Origin: CAZABG01 sp964460985
GTDB lineage: Bacteria > Chlamydiota > Chlamydiia > Chlamydiales > Parachlamydiaceae
Direction: 5' to 3'
NCBI GenBank assembly: GCA_964460985.1
Contig: CAYWQX010000046.1
Coordinates: forward strand, 1-15,032
DNA length: 15,032 bases
A program made the position numbers and the translations under genes. Shown one piece after another: positions 6,828 through 13,719 of this stretch. A model generated the notes under the pieces. That model did not search any database, was not told the origin of the DNA, and was given only the letters and a program-made list of their open reading frames with translations. The stretch's first letter is position 1, and each line of letters begins with the position of its first letter.

Positions 6828-7775
6828 ATGCAAAACATACTTATTACCGGCGGCGCCGGATTTATTGGGTCCCATGTAAACCTTCTTTTGAATGAGGCTG
6901 GTTTTAATACGATTGTTTTCGATAACTTATCCAAGGGAAGCTTGCACGCGGTGAAGGGAGGAACCTTTATCGAGGGGGACCTTTTCGACATCCAAACAGT
7001 TTTCAAAAAACATCGAATAGATGCCGTTTTGCACTTTGCCGCCTTTACGGACGTAGGAGAGTCGGTCCAAGATCCGCTCCTCTATTATAGAAATAATTTT
7101 ACAGGAACCTTAAAGCTTTTAGAGGCGATGAAAGAATTTGGAGTGGATAAACTCATTTTCTCATCCACCGCTGCCGTCTATGGAATACCTACGAAACTCC
7201 CCATTTTGGAAACCGCTCCGATCTCCCCTATCAATCCTTATGGGCATTCAAAAGCCATGATTGAGCAGGTATTAGACGACTTGAACCCTCAGATCAAATC
7301 CATTAGACTCCGCTATTTCAACGCTGCCGGCGGCGATCCACATGGAATACTAAAAAACCATAAAGTAAAAGAAAATAATTTAATTCCGCTTCTTTTAAAA
7401 GGATTTAAATCTGGAAAAGAATTAACAGTATTTGGCAATGATTACGATACGCCCGACGGAACCTGCATTAGGGACTATATTCATGTCTATGATCTGGCAA
7501 CGGCCCATCTTCTAGCTTTAGAAGCCTTGTTTTCGGGCCATCCCACTTCCGTTTATAATCTTGGTAATGGGCAAGGGTTTTCCGTACTAGAGGTGATCGA
7601 GTCGGCAGAGAAAGTTTTAAAACAAAAAATCCCTTACACCATTGGACCCAGACGTCCCGGCGATCCGGCCCGCTTAATTGCCGATAGCCAAAAAGCGAGC
7701 GCCGAGTTAAGGTGGAAGCCGCGCTATCCTGAGCTGAACAAGATCATCCTTGACGCGTGGGGCGCACTGTCATAA
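6828..7775 (+). CDS. galE: UDP-glucose 4-epimerase
   Basis: The 315-residue extended SDR interconverts UDP-glucose and UDP-galactose (or the N-acetyl forms), supplying sugars for surface polysaccharide. Visible motifs are TGGAGFIGSH (7-16) for NAD, the FSSTAAVYG segment (111-119), catalytic Tyr138 and Lys142 in YGHSK, RYFNAAGGDP (162-171), and DGTCIRDYIHVYDLA followed by the C-terminal RRPGDPA sugar-binding loop. At the position of E. coli Ser124 there is Thr114, a common substitution. The protein is about 20 residues shorter than E. coli GalE. No clear Shine-Dalgarno precedes the ATG at 6828, but this start gives the complete Rossmann motif. dnaX follows after 23 nt. A related epimerase specificity cannot be excluded. 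Confidence 0.92.
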   Translation: MQNILITGGAGFIGSHVNLLLNEAGFNTIVFDNLSKGSLHAVKGGTFIEGDLFDIQTVFKKHRIDAVLHFAAFTDVGESVQDPLLYYRNNFTGTLKLLEAMKEFGVDKLIFSSTAAVYGIPTKLPILETAPISPINPYGHSKAMIEQVLDDLNPQIKSIRLRYFNAAGGDPHGILKNHKVKENNLIPLLLKGFKSGKELTVFGNDYDTPDGTCIRDYIHVYDLATAHLLALEALFSGHPTSVYNLGNGQGFSVLEVIESAEKVLKQKIPYTIGPRRPGDPARLIADSQKASAELRWKPRYPELNKIILDAWGALS

Positions 7776-7798
7776 GATAGTCAAAACGGAAAAATCGC

Positions 7799-9238
7799 AT
7801 GTATCAAGTTATCGCAAGAAGGTTTAGGCCTAAACGGTTTAAAGAACTCCTCGGTCACGAGGCTGTTGTTCAAACCCTAAAAAATGGGATTCGCTTAAAA
7901 AGGCTTGCCCATGCCTATCTTTTTGCAGGTCCGCGCGGTACCGGAAAAACATCGATCGCCCGAATTTTTGCCAAAGCGATCAACTGCGACAAGTTGACGG
8001 AAGATTTTGAACCCTGCAACGAGTGCTCCTCTTGCCTTGAGATTCAAAATGGCCAATCCTTTGATGTGATGGAAATCGATGGCGCCTCCAACCGCGGGAT
8101 TGATGACATTCGCAAAATCAATGAAACCATCGCTATTCAGGCAAGTTCAGGCCGGCACAAAATTTATTTGATCGACGAAGTGCACATGCTCACCAAGGAG
8201 GCCTTTAACGCTCTTTTGAAAACATTGGAAGAGCCTCCGCCGAAAGTAAAGTTCTTGTTTGCAACGACTGAACCTCATAAAGTTCTTCCTACCATTTTAA
8301 GCCGCTGCCAGCGCTTCCAGCTGACCCGCATTCCCCTTAACACTATTGTGAAAAAGCTGAAAGGGATTGCGGAAACGCTTCAAGTTGAAGTGGAAGAGGG
8401 CGCGCTCGTTCTTATCGCTAAACAAGCCGATGGGGGTTTAAGAGACGCGGAATCTCTCTTCGATCAGATTATAGGTTTTGGAGAAGGGAAAATCACGGAA
8501 GCTAAAGTAACCGAAATTCTCGGTCTTCCTCCCATGGAGAAGCTATTTGAGCTAAACCAGGTGATCCAGGCAGAAGACTATCCTAAAGCCGCCCTCCTCG
8601 CCCAAGAACTCTTTTTATCGGGCTCAGATTTAAACCATTATCTTGAAACGCTTGTCGATCATTTTAGAGCTCTGCTTCTGATTAAGCTAAACGCCTATGA
8701 GCCGCTTCATTTAACACAGGCCCACCTTGAAAGAGGAATGAAGGAGACCTTTACGCCAGACAATCTGATCTCCATGATTGAATATCTTCTTCAAGCGCTC
8801 TCACAAGCTAAACAAGAGGCTGTAAATCTATCTCGTTTAGAAGCGATTTTCTATAAGCTTATCCGCCTTAACAAGACTCTTCCTATCGGTGTTTTGATTG
8901 AAAGGCTGGAAGCCCTTGAAGGGCGCTTAGGCAAAGGGATGGGAGCCTCTCCCCAAACCCCTATGGCACCTCCTCAACCTTTACCTAACTCTGCCATTCC
9001 CCCTGCCGCTGCGAAAGTAAATATCGATCCCACCCCTTCCGAAAAAGATTTAAAGGGACTCAAGCCGGCTGTAAAAAAAGTGGAGCCAGCCCAACAAGCA
9101 GCTCCTCAATCACCCCCCGCTCCCAAAGTAGAAACTCCCCCTCCTAATATTCCTAAAGGGGATCTGACACAAGCTAAACTCGACACGCTCCTTCACTTCG
9201 CAAGTATTGAATTGGAAGGGCGCATTACTAAAAAATAG
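7799..9238 (+). CDS. dnaX: DNA polymerase III subunit gamma/tau (clamp-loader ATPase)
   Basis: The 479-residue product is the AAA+ motor of the clamp loader. In order it shows Walker A GPRGTGKT (44-51), the zinc site Cys63, Cys73, Cys76 and Cys79, Walker B/DEVH (126-129), sensor 1 around FATTEPHK and the SRC arginine-finger motif (168-170). A helical collar (about 220-370) and a Pro/Ala/Lys-rich linker (about 383-450) follow. The tail after the linker is very short, so the long tau domains IV and V of E. coli are absent or minimal. In the linker, codons 425-427 contain an A7 run in the phase of a slippery heptamer (9073-9079). A -1 shift there would add 22 residues and stop at 9147. It is followed by ybaB after 11 nt, as is common in bacteria. 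Confidence 0.95.
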   Translation: MYQVIARRFRPKRFKELLGHEAVVQTLKNGIRLKRLAHAYLFAGPRGTGKTSIARIFAKAINCDKLTEDFEPCNECSSCLEIQNGQSFDVMEIDGASNRGIDDIRKINETIAIQASSGRHKIYLIDEVHMLTKEAFNALLKTLEEPPPKVKFLFATTEPHKVLPTILSRCQRFQLTRIPLNTIVKKLKGIAETLQVEVEEGALVLIAKQADGGLRDAESLFDQIIGFGEGKITEAKVTEILGLPPMEKLFELNQVIQAEDYPKAALLAQELFLSGSDLNHYLETLVDHFRALLLIKLNAYEPLHLTQAHLERGMKETFTPDNLISMIEYLLQALSQAKQEAVNLSRLEAIFYKLIRLNKTLPIGVLIERLEALEGRLGKGMGASPQTPMAPPQPLPNSAIPPAAAKVNIDPTPSEKDLKGLKPAVKKVEPAQQAAPQSPPAPKVETPPPNIPKGDLTQAKLDTLLHFASIELEGRITKK

Positions 9239-9249
9239 GATATACACCC

Positions 9250-9570
9250 ATGGGCACAGGATTTTTAAAACGCAAAAAAGAGATGAAGAAGCTGCAAGAG
9301 CAGTTTTCTAAAATGAAAAATGAGATGGATAATGTCGAAGTGGTAGGCGAAGCTTCGCAAGGTCTTGTGACCGTGACTCTCACGGGCGAACACCGCATGA
9401 AATCGATTCACATTAAACCAGAATGCGTCGATCCGAAAGATGTCGAAGGGCTTCAAGATTTAATTAGAGTGGCTTATAACGACGCTGTCAATAAACTGGA
9501 AACGCATACTAAAAATATCGAAGGCACCCTTGGCGGCGGTTTCGGCGGCATGCCCAAACTTCCCTTCTAA
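9250..9570 (+). CDS. ybaB: YbaB/EbfC family nucleoid-associated protein
   Basis: The product has 106 residues, normal for the family (100-115). It has an N-terminal Lys/Glu-rich helix (about 5-28), a central beta region with GLVTVTLTGEHRMKSIHI (38-55), an ECVDPKDVEGLQDLI stretch, a C-terminal helix and a Gly-rich tail GGGFGGMP. These dimeric proteins bind DNA and compact or mark the nucleoid; they are not enzymes. An AGGA that overlaps the dnaX stop codon, 9 nt before the ATG, supports the start. The dnaX-ybaB pairing is widespread in bacteria, usually followed by recR; here the run instead ends at a hairpin terminator and a palindromic element. Confidence 0.94.
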   Translation: MGTGFLKRKKEMKKLQEQFSKMKNEMDNVEVVGEASQGLVTVTLTGEHRMKSIHIKPECVDPKDVEGLQDLIRVAYNDAVNKLETHTKNIEGTLGGGFGGMPKLPF

Positions 9571-9608
9571 ATTCATTAAAAAACCCACAGAGGCTGAAGA
9601 GTTAGAGG

Positions 9609-9640
9609 AGATCACAGAGAGTGGCTGTGATCTTTATTTT
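9609..9640 (+). terminator. Rho-independent terminator after ybaB
   Basis: A perfect 9-bp stem, AGATCACAG (9609-9617) and CTGTGATCT (9625-9633), encloses a 7-nt loop and runs directly into TTTATTTT. It lies 38 bp after the ybaB stop and would end the galE-dnaX-ybaB transcript. The left stem arm is part of the inverted end of the surrounding palindromic element. Confidence 0.6.
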
Positions 9641-9661
9641 CCTCAAAAGCGGCAATTTCAC

Positions 9662-9691
9662 ACAAAGTCACAAAGGAACAAAGAGACAAAG
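9662..9691 (+). repeat. Four ACAAAG motifs at exact 8-bp spacing
   Basis: ACAAAG occurs at 9662, 9670, 9678 and 9686, each separated by two variable bases (TC, GA, AG). The element's ends contain the related CACAGAG theme. The regular octamer period is visible directly; its role is unknown. Confidence 0.7.
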
Positions 9692-9797
9692 AATCTTGTC
9701 CTGGCCGTCTGCTTTTCCTATTATTTTAAAGTTAACAGAATGGGCAAGATAACTTCTCTGTGATCTCCTCTTCCTCTTGTGCCTCTGTGGTAAACCA

Positions 9798-11540
9798 CTA
9801 GCTATTACGGGCGTATTCAGCTTCGAGGTGCTCCTCAATTTCTTGGGGCGTTCGCATGCTGAGCACCTCTTCCGCAAGGGCCGCCCCCCTTACAATCGAC
9901 ATCGAGCGGATTTGATTTTTCACACGCGGGATGTATCGAGCGGCAAGGGAGAGCTCATGCACGCCTAACCCTAAAAGTAGCGGAGTAAAGCGGGGATCAG
10001 CTGCAATCTCCCCACAGACGGTCACTGGAATGCCTTGACGATTCGCTTCGGTCACGATCATCTTGATCAAGCGAATGACCCCCGGATGTGTGGGAGTGTA
10101 GAAGCAGCTCATATTTTGATTGCCACGATCGACAGCCAGCGAATACTGCACAAGATCGTTGGTTCCGATAGAAAGAAAATCGCACTCTTTCGCGATCAAG
10201 TCAGCTATGATGGCAGCGGAGGGCACTTCGATCATAGAACCAATTCGGATTGATTCTTTAAAGGGTATTTTCTCTTTTTTAAGCTCTTGAGCCGCCTCTT
10301 TTAACATCTTTTTCGCTTCGTAGAGCTCCGAAAGGCCAGATACCATCGGGAACATAATACTCACATCGCCGTACGCTGCCGCTCTTAGTATGGCCCTTAG
10401 CTGGGTTTTAAAAATCTTCTTTTCCTTCAAAAGAAAACGGATGGCTCGGCAGCCAAGGTAGGGGTTATCCTCTCTTGATTGAAGAGGGAAGCCCCCTTTA
10501 TCTCCTCCAATATCAAACGCACGGATGACGATGGGAAGACCCTGCATTTTCTCGACAATACCCCTATAAATCTCGTACTGTTCTTCTTCGGAGGGAAATT
10601 TGCCGTGGGCTAAAAAAACATATTCCGAACGGAAAAGACCCACCCCTTGCCCGCCAAATTGATGAATCAGATCAAGTTCGCTATCTACATCTACATTAGC
10701 GGATAGGCGAACTTCATACCCGTCAAAAGTTTCCGCTTTAAGATGAATCGATTCGCGGATAGCCTTGAGCTCTTTTTCCTCTTTCGCTTTCTTATGATGG
10801 TAGTCGGCTTTCTTTTTCTCGGAGGGATTGACAATAACTTTCCCTTCGTGAGCGTCAACTAATGCTTCAAGCCCTTTCAAAGGAGCTATATTTTCGATGG
10901 AGATGCCGCAAATATAGGGAATGCCTCTGGCTCTTGCTACAATAGCTGCGTGAGAGGTGCTAGAGCCTTTCTCCGTGATGATTGCAAGGATAAGCTCCGG
11001 ATTAAACTCAGCCACCCACGTCGCTGTCATCTCTTCTGCTACAATGATGGAGGGCTCCGTGATAGAATCCCATGGATGATGGATGATTTCACGAAGATAG
11101 CTCAAAACCCGTCTTCCGATATCCACTACATCTTTCGCTCTTTCACGGAAGAAAGGATCTTCAATATTCTCAAATTTTTGCAGATAATGGGTGATAACTT
11201 CCTGAAATGCGGTTTCAGCTGAACTTAAGTCCTTGATCTTTTTTTCGGTTGCGGAAATGAGCCCCGGGTCTTGCATCATCTGAAGATGGGCATCTAAAAT
11301 GGCGGCTCCCTCTTTGATGTTTTCTTTCTCAAGCTCTGTTTTCAGCCGTTCAATATCTTCTCTAGACCTTCTTAAAGCATGTGTAAATCGATTTATCTCT
11401 CCCTTAACCTGTCTGGAGGTAATTTTTCGCTCTTCAGATTTAAACGGGTCCGGCTGAGTAAAAAAAAAGAGGGGCCCCATTGCAATCCCCCAGGAAAGCA
11501 TGACCCCTCTAAACACGGCCTCTTTTTCTGTTATGATCAT
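9798..11540 (-). CDS. ptsI: PTS enzyme I (phosphoenolpyruvate-protein phosphotransferase)
   Basis: The 580-residue cytoplasmic enzyme moves phosphate from PEP to HPr. The N-terminal part contains the HPr-binding helical region (about 35-150) and the phospho-histidine His197 in GSSTSHAAIVAR. The C-terminal PEP-binding barrel has GLFRSE (Arg303), Arg340, the segment from DFLSIGTND to DR (454-472) that matches the second PEP-enzyme signature, and the acid/base Cys509 in VCGE. The residue after the first Gly of the active-site motif is Ser where Gly or Ala is usual; the rest is intact. The length is normal (about 570-580). The ATG overlaps the ptsH TGA (ATGA, 11537-11540). It is the last gene of the SUKH-hprK-ptsH-ptsI run and stops 8 bp from the palindromic element. 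Confidence 0.95.
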   Translation of the reverse strand: MIITEKEAVFRGVMLSWGIAMGPLFFFTQPDPFKSEERKITSRQVKGEINRFTHALRRSREDIERLKTELEKENIKEGAAILDAHLQMMQDPGLISATEKKIKDLSSAETAFQEVITHYLQKFENIEDPFFRERAKDVVDIGRRVLSYLREIIHHPWDSITEPSIIVAEEMTATWVAEFNPELILAIITEKGSSTSHAAIVARARGIPYICGISIENIAPLKGLEALVDAHEGKVIVNPSEKKKADYHHKKAKEEKELKAIRESIHLKAETFDGYEVRLSANVDVDSELDLIHQFGGQGVGLFRSEYVFLAHGKFPSEEEQYEIYRGIVEKMQGLPIVIRAFDIGGDKGGFPLQSREDNPYLGCRAIRFLLKEKKIFKTQLRAILRAAAYGDVSIMFPMVSGLSELYEAKKMLKEAAQELKKEKIPFKESIRIGSMIEVPSAAIIADLIAKECDFLSIGTNDLVQYSLAVDRGNQNMSCFYTPTHPGVIRLIKMIVTEANRQGIPVTVCGEIAADPRFTPLLLGLGVHELSLAARYIPRVKNQIRSMSIVRGAALAEEVLSMRTPQEIEEHLEAEYARNS

Positions 11541-11806
11541 CGTTCACCAAATTGATTTTCGAAGGCCAGTGTTAATTGTTCGAGAGTCTCTTCCGCATCA
11601 CTCCCTTCGACAGTAATGAGAAGGCTGGTATTCTTTTTGAGGGCAAGCATTAAAATACTTAAAATGCTTTTGGCATTTACCGTTTCATTTTTATAGGTAA
11701 AGGAAACTTCTGATTTCACCTTTTGCAGCATTTTCACAATTTCTGTTGCCGGACGGGTGTGGAGCCCCATGCTATTTTTCACTTTTACTTTGCTTGACAG
11801 TTTCAT
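11537..11806 (-). CDS. ptsH: Phosphocarrier protein HPr
   Basis: The 89-residue product is the small phosphate carrier of the PTS. His16 in MGLHTRPA is the site phosphorylated by enzyme I. Ser47, in AKSILSILML, matches the Ser46 target of HPr kinase/phosphorylase, so both regulatory sites are kept. The remaining alpha/beta pattern, including ITVEGSDAEETLEQL, is typical. The start at 11806 lies 35 nt inside hprK, but it is required to put the active histidine at its normal place near residue 15. There is no strong Shine-Dalgarno (a GAG 5 nt upstream only), so translation is probably coupled to hprK and then to ptsI. Confidence 0.95.
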   Translation of the reverse strand: MKLSSKVKVKNSMGLHTRPATEIVKMLQKVKSEVSFTYKNETVNAKSILSILMLALKKNTSLLITVEGSDAEETLEQLTLAFENQFGER

Positions 11807-12710
11807 TGAATCTCATCTGGAATTCTTTTGCGGAGTGATAACCCATCGCTTTCAAACGATGGTTTAAGGCTATGGTTTCTAAGAGCAAGACCACATCTCG
11901 TCCCGGCTTTACCGGCAGTAAGTGAAAAGGAAGGTCGATCCCTAAAATATCAATCACTTTTTCATCCAAGCCTAATCGATCATAAAAATGGTTGTCGTCC
12001 CAAGCTTCCAGTTTGACTGCGATATCGATGCTTTTATTGTCTCTTACGCACACCGCGCCATAAAGGTGCGCGATATTGATAATTCCGATCCCTCTTATTT
12101 CCATGTGATGCTTGGTTAAAGGAGCGCAAGAGCCTTCCAAATAACTTCCCTCTCTTTTCTTCACTTTGACGCAATCATCCGCAATCAATCGATGGCCTCT
12201 TTCAATTAATCCAAGAGCCGTCTCACTCTTACCGATGGAGGAATCTCCCTGAATCAAAACACCCACGCCAAACACTTCGACGAGTGTTCCATGGCAAGTA
12301 ATTTGCGGTGCGAACTCTTCGGTTAAGAGAAGGGTCAGCTTATTCAAAAGCTCCATCGTTGTCATCGTCGAGCTTAAAAGAGGAATTTTATTACTCTCGC
12401 AGAGAGCAACGACTTCCTTGGGAGCTCTATACCCTCTCGCAAAGATAACGGCTGGAGTCGGGTAGGCTAAAATCGATTTCAGCCGTTCAATTCTAAGATC
12501 GGGATCGAGATTTTTGAGATACTCAATTTCGACTTTGCCGAAAATCAAGATCCTTTTACCAGCGTGGCTTTCTAAAAAGCCGGCTAGGCTTAAACCAGGC
12601 CGGTGCGCCTCGGGCACCTTTATAGGTCTATCAAGGCCCTCTTTGCCTGCAATCAGGTCGAGTCCAAGCGACTCTTTATGTGTTTCGTAAAGATCTTTGA
12701 CGATATACAT
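11772..12710 (-). CDS. hprK: HPr kinase/phosphorylase
   Basis: The 312-residue product has the family's normal length. The N-terminal domain (about 1-130) has the usual weak conservation. The catalytic domain has His140 in CHGTLVEV, the P-loop GDSSIGKSE (155-163, with Ser where the common form has Gly), LIADDCV with Asp178/179, the signature EIRGIGIINI (204-213) and a C-terminal LPVKPGRDVVLLLE (264-277). The enzyme phosphorylates and dephosphorylates HPr on its serine in response to ATP, phosphate and glycolytic intermediates. Direct linkage to ptsH with a 35-nt overlap supports the assignment. It starts 6 nt after the SUKH gene stop, so the two are cotranscribed. Confidence 0.95.
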   Translation of the reverse strand: MYIVKDLYETHKESLGLDLIAGKEGLDRPIKVPEAHRPGLSLAGFLESHAGKRILIFGKVEIEYLKNLDPDLRIERLKSILAYPTPAVIFARGYRAPKEVVALCESNKIPLLSSTMTTMELLNKLTLLLTEEFAPQITCHGTLVEVFGVGVLIQGDSSIGKSETALGLIERGHRLIADDCVKVKKREGSYLEGSCAPLTKHHMEIRGIGIINIAHLYGAVCVRDNKSIDIAVKLEAWDDNHFYDRLGLDEKVIDILGIDLPFHLLPVKPGRDVVLLLETIALNHRLKAMGYHSAKEFQMRFNETVKQSKSEK

Positions 12711-12716
12711 GATTTC

Positions 12717-13523
12717 TTAGGTAAAAGTTTCCAGATAGAATAATAACCAGTCATTAAATGTGAAAAAGGCCATGCTATCCGAGTTAGGATCGGCAGATTT
12801 CACGCTTGAAATAGTCTGTGTGACACCGGAATAGTAGACATTTCCCATTTCACTTGCGGGATACCACTCTGTCCAAAAGCATTGGAAGAAAGGCATTCCA
12901 AAGGATTCATAGAAGGGTATGAGCGTTTTAGGATCGATAGGCTCTCCTCCTTGAGTAAAAAGAAGGGAGTCCGATGGAATATTTTGCTGGAAAAGAGCGT
13001 ACCTCTCACCCATTTTTTCAACGGGAATAATGCCTGTGTCAGACGCTTTGGAAAACCCGTTGTGAATTCGCAAAAAAGCCATATAATCTTCGGGAAGGAT
13101 AGTTTCAGGAAACAGTTTTTGTAAACCTAAAAGTTGTTCTTCCGAAGCCGGAATTCCACCTCGAAAAAATCCCGAGTTGTTTTTCAAGCTGTAGACGAGC
13201 TCTGCTTTGTACGGATCATCAAAATGCTGCTGAAAAACAAAAATGCCGATGTCGTCTAGATTTTGAAAAAAGCGATCCAATCGATCCAACAGGATCGGAC
13301 AAAAAGACATCTTCATCAGCCAAAAAGATCTTAACATATCAATCCTGTCAGAAACAGGCAGTTGAGACAGTTCGTACCACCCTTTTGGCAATGAGGGTAT
13401 TTTTCGATGAATATCGGACCAATTGAGATCGGGCCCATCATGCAAAGAAATCACCTGGTGAAAGGACCCTTGAGGCGCATCTTCCGAGAATTGCCTAAAA
13501 TATTCTTTTACATGGCTATCCAT
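12717..13523 (-). CDS. SMI1/KNR4 (SUKH) family protein, first gene of the PTS operon
   Basis: The product has 268 residues. Its C-terminal half (about 125-265) resembles the SUKH/SMI1-KNR4 fold: FPETILPEDYMAFLRIHNGF (138-157) fits the family pattern of a helix leading to hydrophobic-x-x-hNG, and TFNDWLLFYLETF at the end fits the family's last helix. The N-terminal 120 residues are not recognised. SUKH proteins include toxin-immunity proteins and regulators of glucan synthesis; which type applies here is unclear, and no toxin gene is adjacent. The spacing of 6 nt to hprK suggests a link to PTS regulation. No Shine-Dalgarno precedes the ATG at 13523, and AT-rich TATTAT (13534-13539) lies only 10 nt upstream. 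The start is therefore less certain than the gene. Confidence 0.72.
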   Translation of the reverse strand: MDSHVKEYFRQFSEDAPQGSFHQVISLHDGPDLNWSDIHRKIPSLPKGWYELSQLPVSDRIDMLRSFWLMKMSFCPILLDRLDRFFQNLDDIGIFVFQQHFDDPYKAELVYSLKNNSGFFRGGIPASEEQLLGLQKLFPETILPEDYMAFLRIHNGFSKASDTGIIPVEKMGERYALFQQNIPSDSLLFTQGGEPIDPKTLIPFYESFGMPFFQCFWTEWYPASEMGNVYYSGVTQTISSVKSADPNSDSMAFFTFNDWLLFYLETFT

Positions 13524-13549
13524 AATTATATTTATAATACATTTAAGAA

Positions 13550-13579
13550 TTGACTAGAATAGCTTTCGTAAGGTACAAC
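13550..13579 (+). promoter_or_regulatory. tRNA-His promoter
   Basis: TTGACT (13550-13555, 5/6) and TACAAC (13574-13579, 4/6) are spaced by 18 nt. The predicted start is a few bases before the tRNA at 13591, as expected for a tRNA promoter. uppP and ftsK may be read from the same promoter, since no terminator follows the tRNA. Confidence 0.5.
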
Positions 13580-13590
13580 ATTTGCATCTG

Positions 13591-13664
13591 GCGATCGTAG
13601 CTCAGTTGGTTAGAGCGTAGGATTGTGGATCCTAATGTCGCGGGTTCGAGCCCCGTCGATCGCC
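13591..13664 (+). tRNA. tRNA-His (anticodon GTG)
   Basis: The cloverleaf is complete. The acceptor stem GCGATCG pairs with CGATCGC, the D stem is GCTC/GAGC, the anticodon stem TAGGA/TCCTA encloses TTGTGGA (anticodon GTG), and the T stem GCGGG/CCCGT encloses TTCGAGC. The base before position 1 is G (13590), opposite the C discriminator (13664), giving the extra G-1:C73 pair characteristic of tRNA-His. A 3' CCA is not fully encoded (CAT follows). Confidence 0.97.
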
Positions 13665-13719
13665 CATCTTTACTTTATCCCTTTCATTCTTAAAGAAATT
13701 TGTGTAAAAGGAAGCTCTT

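Larger units (their letters stand above)
9585..9790. repeat. 206-bp palindromic, MITE-like intergenic element
   Basis: The left end (9585-9620) and the reverse complement of the right end (9755-9790) match at 32 of 36 positions, both starting CCACAGAGGC and ending GAGGAGATCACAGAGA. Between them is about 134 bp without a credible gene, containing four ACAAAG motifs exactly 8 bp apart. It fills nearly the whole gap between convergent ybaB and ptsI. No transposase is present and no target-site duplication is convincing; an AAAC on each side (9581-9584 and 9792-9795) is too short. It could be a non-autonomous mobile element, an extragenic palindromic repeat, or a shared bidirectional structure at the end of two operons. 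Confidence 0.75.

Noticed and set aside
9230..9252. Possible -1 frameshift fusing DnaX to YbaB at the AAA AAA TAG end of dnaX
   Set aside because: The -1 frame does run open into ybaB, but the heptamer is T AAA AAA, so the P-site tRNA cannot re-pair well, and ybaB has its own AGGA and ATG. Likely coincidence.
9662..9691. Regular short repeats considered as a CRISPR or tandem repeat array
   Set aside because: Units are only 8 bp with 2-bp variable parts and four copies; there are no spacers and no cas genes. Kept only as an octamer motif inside the palindromic element.
9530..9763. Open frame of 77 codons spanning the ybaB end and the palindromic element
   Set aside because: It overlaps ybaB in another frame, runs through the inverted repeat and terminator hairpin, has no RBS, and its protein sequence is low-complexity.
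9787..9798. GTGGTAAACCAC palindrome at the ptsI stop codon
   Set aside because: Arms of 4-5 bp with a tiny loop and no T-tract; could be chance or the edge of the palindromic element, and is not a supportable site.
12717..13523. SUKH gene as an immunity protein of a toxin system
   Set aside because: No toxin, secretion-domain or repeat-bearing polymorphic toxin gene is adjacent, and tight linkage is to hprK instead.
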